In this document: positions 54,749-63,850 of the stretch, piece by piece
Position numbering within the stretch: the stretch's first letter is position 1
Layout: the number at the start of each line of letters is the position of its first letter
Assembly: GCA_964016985.1 (NCBI GenBank)
Contig: OZ024830.1
Location: forward strand, 66,234,690 to 66,298,689
Source: Anodontia alba
Taxonomy: Eukaryota > Mollusca > Bivalvia > Lucinida > Lucinidae
DNA length: 64,000 nt
Reading direction: 5' to 3'
The notes under the pieces: model-generated
What the model saw: the letters and a program-made list of their open reading frames with translations, nothing else
Database searches by the model: none
Told to the model about the DNA's origin: nothing
Made by a program: the position numbers and the translations under genes

Positions 54749-54967
54749 AGGCCCTCCCAAGCGGGGAGGGGGTACCTATTCGCTTGTGCCCTAAAAAAAT
54801 GACATTTTCCCTTGTTCCCCCAAATCACAATCTTGATTTTCTATGGCCCTCTTCCCCAAAATTGCATTTGTTCCCCTGTTCTCTTCAGTTTTAGACTTTT
54901 GTTCCCTTGTTCCCTGAAATAAATTGCCTTATTCCCCTGTTCCCCCAAATCCCTAAGAGGGCCTCAT
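54749..54967. mobile_element. Small element bounded by GAGGCCCTC inverted ends
   Basis: GAGGCCCTCCC at the left and GAGGGCCTC at the right enclose 219 bp of CTTGTTCCCCTGTTCCCCCA-type degenerate repeats. Target duplication uncertain. Confidence 0.45.
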
Positions 54968-55787
54968 CTTTAGTTTCTATGAAATTTGAAAATATAGAAC
55001 TTTCTTATTTGTCTTGTTAAAGTAACACCTGTGAGTTGTCTGGAATTCACTGATACATGTTGGAGAAAAAATCTAATCATAATAGACTCATTCAGCATAC
55101 TGGTGTTTTTGTCATTTTGTTAAAGTAGTTTTTAGTTAGAAGTAGCTGTTTCACGGCACATATGTCTCATACTTTATTTAAGGAGAAAGATAAGTTAGAT
55201 ATTGAAGTCGAAAGTTAGGGAGTCTGAAGTAAAAATTCGGAAGGTACAAGTCAACCGTTGAAAGTAAGAAGTTGGAAGTATGACATACTTCCGGGGCTTC
55301 CATAGAACAAGTACCATAAAAGAGAAACATATAATCTGTAACATTGATTGAGTTAGGGATTAACGACCCGTCAGCCCTTATGGGTCATTTTGTGCCGTAT
55401 CACAGAGAAAGGGAGAAAAGAGATAGTAGAGGAGATGAAAGAGAGGGAAAGGGGAGAGAGAGAGACACAGGAATGAAAGTAAAGAAACAGAAGAAATAAA
55501 AACATTCCCCTCTACACTTACCTGCTACAAGGATAGGCCTTGCCCACTTGTAAGCCAGTCTCATTTGGACAACCCGGTGACGTTAGATACACGAAACCCT
55601 CGCCACACCCGACCACTCCTGTATATTATATGTAATTCTGCTAATGCTATATAGCTAACACAAAGTGTTAACGAGGACAATGATTCTTTTATGAGAGATG
55701 AGAGATCGCCAATGAGCGGCATTTCTGCAGGTTCCTTTCATGTTTTTAGGACTTCTATATGACAAACTTGTTTGCCCATTCATCAGC
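54968..55787. other. No recognisable gene
   Basis: A purine-rich GAGA stretch lies at about 55405-55500. GATTAACGACCCGTCAGCCC at about 55360 may be a decayed repeat. Otherwise unassigned. Confidence 0.4.
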
Positions 55788-55870
55788 TAAGGTCATGTCG
55801 GGCCGGTCAACACCTTTACTATTCCTAGGCAGGCTCAGGCCCTCTAAGCGATTTACCAGTACTAAGTGTG
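55788..55870 (-). repeat. Diverged relative of the SINE 1 body
   Basis: AAGGTCATGTCGGGCCGGTC, AGGCAGGCTCAGGCCCTCTA and AGCGATTTACCAGTACT parallel the reverse-strand SINE 1 body (GGTCATGTCGAGCGCGGTC, GGCAGGCTTAGTCCTCTA, AGCGGTTAACCAGTATT). No matching head or tail found here. Confidence 0.55.
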
Positions 55871-56084
55871 ATCCACCCCCACTACGTAACAGACAACAGC
55901 CGGTAGGTCAACTGCCGAGTCCTAAAGCAACCGGCCATCTCAAGCAGTCTCCGAAGAGATGGGGCTTTAGAAAAAGGCAACATCTCGTATAATAGAATAA
56001 TAAAAAAAAATACAGTCCCACCACCATCCCGCATCTGCAACAGGCCCTTGCCCACTAAAGCCAAAGCTGTTTTACGCCAACTTA

Positions 56085-56260
56085 TGTATGTGTGTATATC
56101 TGTGTATGTGCTTGTGCGTTCGTGTTCAGTTTACGTCCCACCAACAACTAAAGTCATATGGAGACGCGACCTCCATTTTAACATTCCTCCGAAATTCTGC
56201 AGGTCCGGAATCGAACCCTGGTTTACAAGGCCAGTACCTTAAACACTTCACCACAGATGA
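56085..56260 (-). mobile_element. Second tRNA-derived SINE type (SINE 2)
   Basis: The minus strand reads CATCTGTGGTGAAGTGTTTA (A-box-like) and CCAGGGTTCGATTCCGGACC (B box GGTTCGATTCC). The body is GGAGGTCGCGTCTCCATATG, then TTGTTGGTGGGACGTAAACT, and an ACACATAC microsatellite tail. The head differs from SINE 1, but GGGACGTAAAC near the end parallels SINE 1 GGGCCGTAAAACC. Confidence 0.75.
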
Positions 56261-56535
56261 TTCTGCGTCGATGTTGAATATAGATATTTATTCTGAACAG
56301 GAGTGATTTTGCTCAACTCAACGATGACAAGCGCTTCTTGAAAAAACTAGTACTTGTAATATTTTGAAATTGATAAATGGAAAATGTCCCGCATTAAACA
56401 AGCCTGCGAATCTAAAATAGCTTGAAAAAAATGAGGACAGCCTTAAAAATATTGAATGCAGTGAAAAAGAACAATGAATGGGATTTCTAGGTCTGCTCCT
56501 ACATGGAAGGAATTGCTCGCCGAAGGAGCAAATTA
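56261..56535. other. No recognisable feature
   Basis: Unassigned AT-rich spacer. Confidence 0.4.
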
Positions 56536-56893
56536 CAGTGTAACCTCAATGGCTCGAACACAGACGGCTCGTTTACTGTGGATGATTCGAACTCTTTTTT
56601 CAGTCCCTACAAAATTCTTCCAGTAGCTCAAGAAAACAAATATTTAGGGATTTGCTCTTATTTTATCATGGAATTGTATGTTGTGTGTACTCATTAGAAT
56701 CGCCTCATCGAGGCGATTCTAATGAGTACACTCAACATACAATCATTGTGTAGAAAATCGAAAAGATTTCCCTAAATTATCGCTATTTGCTTCCTGAACG
56801 AGTGCCATGATTAACCCCTATTGGCTCGAACTACCCATGTCTCGAACGAATTTCCATGGTCCCAAAGATGTTCGAGCCATTGAGGTTCGACTG
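56536..56893. mobile_element. Pogo-like MITE, copy 2
   Basis: TA target duplication at 56534-56535 and 56894-56895. Ends CAGTGTAACCTCAATGGCTC and CATTGAGGTTCGACTG are inverted, extending to about 27 bp. 358 bp long, same family as 18736-19097. It contains an almost perfect palindrome at about 56680-56745 (GTACTCATTAGAATCGCCTC / GAGGCGATTCTAATGAGTAC). Non-coding. Confidence 0.9.
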
Positions 56894-57126
56894 TATTTTC
56901 TTTGAACAGGCCTTTATAGGAGCTGCTCAAATTAAATGAAGATAATAATTCTTATTCCTATCACTGTAAAGTAAGTAGATTCAGACTTAAATGTGCTTTT
57001 TGCAGGCCAAAAGCTTGGGGGTAAAATCTCCCTGCATATAAAGCACGTTTTGCTCTGATTTCTAACTTAAACCTTAAGATAAGTGTCCACGGTTAGTGTT
57101 GTCAGCTTTGTTCTCTAATGGTTATG

Positions 57127-57198
57127 TTGCAAACAGTGTGGACTCAGATCAGACTGCTCCTCTGCGAGTTGTCTGATTAGAGATCACATTGTTTGCCT
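57127..57198. repeat. GATCAG-type hairpin (family i)
   Basis: GCAAACAGTGTGGACTCAGA and the inverted GAGATCACATTGTTTGC surround ATCAGACTGCTCCTCTGCGA. Followed by TATATGCAAATATAGG, as after the 2759 hairpin. Confidence 0.7.
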
Positions 57199-58500
57199 AT
57201 ATGCAAATATAGGAACCTACCATGTTTTTCATGCATTAACGTTTGCCGAGTCCCGAGGAAGCTGTTTGAACACGAGGCCGCTAGGTCGAGTGTTCAAATA
57301 TCTTTTGAGGGACCCGGCAAATGTTATTGTACTAAAATAACCATAGATGATCATTATTCCTGCATAACTTACGATTCCAAAGGTAAAGTTACACGAAAAC
57401 GGCTCCAAACTCTACATAAACTCTTCAAATGCAACCGAAAAACCAAACTGGCGGCTAGTTAAGAACATTGGTAACAATGACGTCATCATAAAATTTTAAA
57501 ATGCTATGTTCAGGGTGACAATATTACGTCGCTCAATGTATTGTGAACAAAACACGGCCTATCTTTTGATATCAAAAGGTCAAAACCCATGTTCAAACAG
57601 AATGTGAATTCCATGATTTAAACATGGATTTTGTTGATTGAACACGTCTTCTGTTCCATTCAAAAATATAGCTTCATAGCTATGTCCATTGGATTTTATG
57701 CAAGAAAATATGTTTGACAAGTTTGCAAGAAGACGCAACAGACTACATGAACAGATACCATTTTAGAGGCACTTTTTCTTGTTATATTAAGGGTTAAAGG
57801 CTAATATTACTCAATGTTTATAATAAGATTGTCATATCTATCCAGAATTGAACTAAAATAACATTAATAGACTAAACAGGTGTTATAATTATTTAAACAA
57901 TACATTTTTTTGAGAGGCATATCGAAGTGTAAACAACACGAATCTCATGCCTATTTATACACTTTCAGAAAATAAATTCGATAATTACATGATACCTACT
58001 ATTTAAACAAGAATGTATTTACACGCAGTTTCTGAACTTTCTTTTTTATTTGAAAACAGCGTTTCCCACAACAAGCACTTATAGTTTGGTCTATAAGACA
58101 AATAAAATATGTTCAAACATACAAATATTCAGAAGCAATTTCGAATGGCTTATTAATTGGCACTTTTGATTTTTGTCAGAAATGAATCACTTATGGAAAG
58201 AACGTCAGGCTCCTGTGCACCGATGTAATAATATTACAGAAAGACGTTTTTTTTTTTTCGATAACACTTTATTATTATGTGATGCCAAGTGACCCAATAT
58301 ATTCATATAAGTATGGAAGCGTGGACTACAATGTAGGGTAGCCCCTATGTGCTTCCAACGCCCGGTTACATAACAAAAAAAAAAAAAAAAACAGTTGTTC
58401 ATGTCTCAATAGTTGATAACGCACTGAGAATATTCAAGAATTATACTTTTATCTGAGGACAAACAAGAGGATAACATTAATAATTATGCAACAATATCAT
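57199..58500. other. Unassigned; split copy of the repeat following family-i hairpins
   Basis: TTTGCAAGAAGACGCAACAG at about 57720 continues the repeat seen at 2835-2930, so about 500 bp (57215-57700) is inserted. That insert starts with an inverted pair AACGTTTGCCGAGTCCC / GGGACCCGGCAAATGTT. An open frame at 57193-57462 matches nothing known to me. T- and A-runs lie near 58249 and 58376. Confidence 0.45.
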
Positions 58501-58980
58501 TGTCGCACCCCTAAATGTAAAAACTGTTATAAATGTAACAAAGCCCTGTAAATGTTATAACTTTTTACCGCATATGTAATAATTAAGCCCCGTAAATGTT
58601 ATAACTTTTTTCCATGCAGGTGAAAACAAATATATGTAATTGCGACGGTAAATGTGAAAACTTTTGCATTACTTTACAACATTCAATGTTTCATTGTTAA
58701 TAAATTAGTTAAATTATGACAGTATGTGACTTTGTGCCACTTCATATGTTACTTTACTAGGTTCCGGGTCCTTTCGGCGGGTCCTTTCGGCCTGGGGCGT
58801 TTCGGCCAATTTTGGGGGTGGGTCGTTTCGGCCTTGGTAGGTGAGTCACTTCGGCCCAATTTCAATATGGTAGGGTATATAAGCATGGGTTGATATAATA
58901 TTTTTTTTTTTTTTTTTGGTTTAAAGTAAAGGCTGAGATGGATAGAAAGATAGACAGATGAATAGATAGATGGACACAGC

Positions 58981-58981
<1 letters not shown>

Positions 58982-59014
<33 letters not shown>
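58982..59014. repeat. (GATA)n microsatellite
   Basis: About eight tandem GATA units. Confidence 0.97.
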
Positions 59015-59329
59015 CTTTTACAAGCTCTTTAATGACAAACTCGTTAACTATTGTGGCTAAGGTGTTTTCAAATACATTGAAACCTTTTTTGCAAACATTT
59101 GAGTAGCAAAAAAAAAAAAAAAAAAAAAATCAATGTATTTGCTATATTTAAAGGTAGAATTTTAAGATCATATTAGCTTCGTTTTGAATAAATGGGCCCT
59201 GAGTGCTATTGTTAATTATGTTATGCACATTTATAAAAGATGAAAATAAAATTAAACATAATTGAAAGACTGGTCATTTCTTTATTTTTTCTATGGGACT
59301 TTTTAAATAAAAAAGCAATGATATTTTCC

Positions 59330-60170
59330 TATCTCTCCAAGAAAACATTTGCTTGGTACTCATTAGAAGCTCAACGCAGAGTCTAATGAGTACCCACAAC
59401 CTCTGTCTCCTTGGTGGTATTTCTATACTCTTATTTTGCGGTATTTCCTTGGTGGTATTTCTATACTCTTATTTTGCGGTATTTTCCTTTGAAGCGAGCA
59501 TTAGCCTGCGCATCCGCGCAGTCTGATCAGGACATTCTTTCCCACAACCTATGTTTCCTTGGTGGTATGAGAAAAAAATTCTATCCTCTTATTTTGTGGT
59601 ATTTCCTTTAATGCGGGGCATTAGCCTGCGCATCCGCGCAGTCTGATCAGTACGTTCTTTCTCCGCTTATCTTGTGTTCACATATGCCACGAAGATCCCT
59701 TTTCTCATGAGTCAGTATCTTTATAAGTATAGGAGTCAATTCACACGCAATGTCGTCTTATTGAACATAATCAAACAGAACCATTGTGAAATTTGGCGCC
59801 AGGCAAAGCTCCAGATAAGAAAAATATTTTCTTATTTCTCCATGAACATATATAATGTGTTTAATCATTAGAAGCGTCTCTACGAGATACCAATAATTTA
59901 TGTTTTCATTGAGAAATAAGAGGACTTTATGTCTTATCTGGAGTTATAGAGCCTTACCACAAAATGTGAAGGTCTAGATCAGTCTGCGCATCCCCTCTGT
60001 CTGCTTTTGATAAATGTGAACAATCGGATTTTCTGATCGCATTTGCGGATGAGCAGGATTATCAGTGACTTTGCTGATTGAGTATGCTTATAAAGCTTGA
60101 CATTTCATGTGAATCATTAGACATCCGATTCACTTGAAATGTTAAGCCTTATTTTCTCCTGAAAAATAAT
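59330..60170. repeat. Cluster of hairpin families ii, i and iii
   Basis: Family ii at about 59334-59402 (GGTACTCATTAGAAGCTC / AGTCTAATGAGTACCCACAA) and 59800-59945 (AGCTCCAGATAAGAAAA / TTATCTGGAGTT). Two copies of GCATTAGCCTGCGCATCCGC then GCAGTCTGATCAG at about 59497 and 59620, inside a tandem TTCCTTGGTGGTATTTCTAT segment. Family i remnants at 59975-60050. Family iii at 60095-60170 (GCTTGACATTTCATGTGAAT / ATTCACTTGAAATGTTAAGC). Confidence 0.65.
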
Positions 60171-60239
60171 TTAAATGCTTGATAAATAACATAGGATATC
60201 CGTGACAAAACAGGCTTAACATTAAAAGGATATACCCTA

Positions 60240-60420
60240 TCAACCACGACCTATGATACCCACAGACTCTTCATCAAACAACCAATTGATTGTTCTATCT
60301 ATCAACCCTAGCCTGGAGGGACTTAAAAAAGGCCTTTGACTTCACTATAGACTCTTCATCAAACAACCAAATGATTGTTCTACCTATTTTCTCTAACCTA
60401 GGAGACTTAAATAAAGTCAG
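60240..60420 (+). repeat. Two direct repeats of about 100 bp
   Basis: AGACTCTTCATCAAACAACC plus AATGATTGTTCTAYCTAT occurs at about 60263 and 60347. Confidence 0.85.
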
Positions 60421-60469
60421 GCCGAAACGACCCACCAGAATTGGTATATAGGTTATTAGATCACCTGAG

Positions 60470-60830
60470 CTGAATTATAATTGATTTATAGATTTTAATT
60501 ACATGTAATTTTGCATAATTGATATGTATATAATTCGAAAGAGTGATATTCCCAAATCATTTAGAGTATTCGATATTTATAATTCATATTAGTGATATCA
60601 ATAAAATTTTGAATATCGATAAACAAAAAGCATGGATAACCATTAATAAATTTAGATCATAGCAACATCGGTAAAAATTGATATTACTAATTCCAGTTAT
60701 AGATATCAAGAATTAACTAGCTTTAACTAGGGAATAAACAGTAAAATAGCGCTCCATATAGTGATATGGATAAATGGGTCGGATTATTGATAATCATAAT
60801 TTAAGTTATTGATATCACTAAATCGTCTAC
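60470..60830. repeat. AT-rich cluster of GATATC/ATTGATAT motifs
   Basis: Many degenerate copies of TTGATAT, GATATCAATAA and TATCGATAA in both orientations over about 350 bp; no fixed period. Confidence 0.5.
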
Positions 60831-61395
60831 CACAAATGCAGAGTGTGATAATCGCTCATCCGACGTTAAACCTAGCAAACTCTCTGAGAAGTTTCATTTT
60901 ACAATTTTGTACCGGGACATATTTTACTAAATACATAAGCGAAAAAGATATCACGATAAACAACGTCAAAAACTTTAAAAGAAAAAAAGTTTTCACATTT
61001 ACCATTGCAAATACCTATATTTGTGGAAAAAGATTATAACATTTACGGGGCCTTATTACATATGCGGTAAAAAGTTATAACATTTAAGGGGCGGCCTCAT
61101 TACATTTATAACAGTTTTTACATTTAGGGGTGCGACAATCCCTCTCCAGTCTGAAAAATGTAGAGACCGGTTCCTACATGGTTCTTGGGATATATATCTG
61201 TTATGCACTATCAGATAAACACCAAGGAGTACATATGTAAATATAATTATATATAAACAAGTGGGGCATATATATTTTGCAATACTTGTGAGTCATATAT
61301 TTCTGAGGGGCATATATATATATATTACCCCATATTAAGTTTAAAATTTTAGCCACCTATTAGGTCTTATCCCAATGCCCCGTATTTATAGTAGT

Positions 61396-61398
<3 letters not shown>

Positions 61399-61459
<61 letters not shown>
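61399..61459. repeat. (TA)n microsatellite
   Basis: About 30 uninterrupted TA dinucleotides. Confidence 0.98.
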
Positions 61460-61464
<5 letters not shown>

Positions 61465-61560
61465 TTATTAATATTTCAAAGAAATATAAACAGAAATCAG
61501 ACAAATTTCAGATTTGACCAACTAACATTTATGCCTTTCATTTGTGGGGGTCAGTATTTT
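61457..61560 (+). repeat. Left copy of a flank repeated on both sides of the next element
   Basis: TAGTTTATTAATATTTCAAA, AGAAATCAGACAAATTTCAG and ATTTATGCCTTTCATT match 63657-63795. Confidence 0.75.
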
Positions 61561-61580
61561 CATTATCATTACCATTATTA

Positions 61581-63635
61581 GCTCACCTGAGCACCAAGTG
61601 CTCATTGGTGAGCTATTGTGGTCAGTCAATGTCCGTCGTGCGGCGTCAACAGTTGCTTTAAAAGCCTACTCCTCCTACACCCCTGGGCTAATTGACTCAA
61701 TAATTGGTAGAAAGCATCGGGGTGACTTTTAGCTCAAAAATAGCTAAAATCGTTCCTATTCGAATTCCAAGATGGCCACCATGGTGGCCATCTTGAAAAT
61801 GTATTTTTCGCTTCTTCTCCTGCACCGAAAATCCAATGGACTTCAAACTTGGTAGGAAGCATCGAGGTGACTTGTAAGATCAAAATTAGCTAAAATCGTG
61901 CCGATTGGAAATCCAAGATGACCGCCAGCTTGAAAATCTTTTTCGCTTCTTCTCCTAAACCCGAATGCCAATTGACTCGAAACTTGGAAGGAAGCATCAG
62001 GGTGACTTGTAGGTCAAAAATAGCTAAAATTGTTCCAATCTGAAATCCAACATGGCTGCCATCTTGAAAATCTATTTTTCGCTTCTTCTCCTGAACTGAA
62101 AGGCCAATTGTTTCGAAACTTGGTAGGAAGCATTGGGGTGACTTGTAGATCAAAAATAGCTAAAATCGTGTCGATTGGAAATCTAAGATGGCTGCCATGG
62201 TGGCCAGCTTGAAAATATATTTTCGCTTCTTCTCCTAAACCAAAAAGCCAATTGACACAAAACTTGTTAGGGAGCATCGGGGTGACTTGTAGATCAAAAA
62301 TAGCTAAAATCATTCCGATCGGAAATCCAAGGTGGCAGCCATCTTGAAAATCTATTTTTCGCTTCTTCTCCTGAACTGAAAGGGCAATTGACTCGAAACT
62401 TGGTAGGAAGCATCAGGGTGACTTGTAGATTAAAATAGCTAAAATCGTGCCGATCGGAAATCCAAGATGGCCACCATGGCAGCCATCCTGAAAATCTATT
62501 TTTCGCTTCTTCTCCTAAACGCAAAAACCAATTGACTCGCAACTTGTTAGGGAGCATCGGGGTGAATTATAGATAAAATAAATGGCTAAAGTCGTTAACA
62601 TTGGAAATCTAAGATGGCCGCAATAGCGCCATCTTGAAAATATATTTTTCGCTTCTTGTCCTGAACTGAAAGGCTTATTGACTTTAAACTAGGTAGGAAG
62701 CGTCATGGTGACCTGTAGATCAAAAATAGCTAAAGTCGTCCCTTTCGGATATCCAAGATGGCCACCATGACAGCCATCTTGAAAATCTATTTTTCGCTTC
62801 TTCTCCTGAACTGAAATGTCAGTTGACTCGAAACTTGGTAGGAAGTATTGGAGTGACTTGTAGATTTAAAATAGCTTAAATTATTTGGATCAGAAATCCA
62901 AGATGGTTTTGAAACACTTTTTTTTTTGCTTACTTTCCTGAACCAAAGGGCCAATTTATTTGAAAATTGGTAGGAAGCATAGGGATGACTTGTAGATCAA
63001 AAAGAGCTAAAATCATTCCAATCGGAACTCCAAGGTGGCGTCCATCTTGAAAATCTAATTTTCCCTTCTTCTTCTGAACTGAAAGTCCAATTGACTTGAA
63101 ACTTGATAGGAAGCATCGGGGTGACTTGTAGACAAAAATAGCTCAAATTGTTTCGATAGGAAATCCCAAATTGTGGCCATGGCGGCAATCTTGAAAATCT
63201 GTTTTGAACTTTTTCTCCAGAACCAAAAGGGCAATTGACTCAAAGTTCATTGGAATTATAGAGGTGACTTGTAGATTAACAGCTAGCTAAAATCATTCTG
63301 ATCCGAAATCCAAGATGGCTGCCATCTTGTTATGTTTATTATATTTCCCTGCCACCAGCTGTGCTGTTTACATGTATAAAATCATGATTCTTCAGAAACT
63401 ACTTAGCCAGTTGCCACCAAATTTCACATTGATCCTACTCTGAAATGTGATTGAGAGTTTGTTCAAATGATCATGCTCCATTGACCGTCATGCCATATAT
63501 ATTCTTCTTCAAAATTAAGAACTGCTTAAATGATCTTTTCATTAGTTGCGATGACAGGATTTGAAAAATGTTGCATAACATCTGCATTTCTGCAGTGGCT
63601 ATGTCATTCAGGTGAGCAACCTGTGGGCCTCTTGT
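61581..63635 (+). mobile_element. GCTCACCTGAG element, copy 7, about 145-bp core
   Basis: 5' hairpin AGCTCACCTGAGCACCAAGT then GCTCATTGGTGAGCT. Core as in copy 6 (GGTAGGAAGCATCGGGGTGA; AAGATGGCCACCATGGTGGC / CATCTTG). The 3' side has CAGGTGAGCAACC, CTGTGGGCC and terminal CTCTTGTT, followed by an ATT microsatellite. Non-coding. Confidence 0.9.
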
Positions 63636-63656
63636 TATTATTATTATTATTATTTT

Positions 63657-63795
63657 GTAGCTTATTAATGTTTTTAAGAAATAAAAATAGAAATCAGACA
63701 AATTTCAGATTTGAACAACTAATAAAATAGAGCCTCCCTCTCCCTCTCTCCATGGATACAACTCATAAATTTACCCATTTATGCCTTTTATTACA
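63657..63795 (+). repeat. Right copy of the flank repeat
   Basis: TAGCTTATTAATGTTTTTAA, AGAAATCAGACAAATTTCAG and CATTTATGCCTTTTATTACA. It differs from the left copy by an insert containing CCTCCCTCTCCCTCTC. Confidence 0.75.
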
Positions 63796-63850
63796 GACAG
63801 TTGTTGAATCATTTAACTTAACAATATTAGACATCTTTGTTGTACATGTA

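Larger units (their letters stand above)
58760..60436. repeat. Inner inverted pair with TTTCGGCC motifs
   Basis: Left: four TTTCGGC-type motifs in 58770-58858, including GGTGGGTCGTTTCGGCC (58817-58833). Right: GGCCGAAACGACCCACC (60420-60436), a perfect 17-bp inverted match. It may mark a nested element inside the 58501-61137 element. Confidence 0.5.
58501..61137. mobile_element. 2.6-kb DNA element with about 180-bp terminal inverted repeats
   Basis: Left TIR about 58501-58685, right TIR about 60955-61137. Both read inward TGTCGCACCCCTAAATGTAA, AACTGTTATAAATGTAA, TGTTATAACTTTTTACCGCA and GGTAAATGTGAAAACTTTT. Each TIR contains two or three copies of a TAAATGTTATAACTTTTT motif. No transposase frame is present between them, so it is non-autonomous or decayed. 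No clear target duplication, so the superfamily is unknown. Several hairpins and another inverted pair are nested inside. Confidence 0.85.

Noticed and set aside
57193..57462. 89-codon open frame
   Set aside because: It spans the junction of the repeat that follows a family-i hairpin and an inserted palindromic sequence. No recognisable domain, no splice context.
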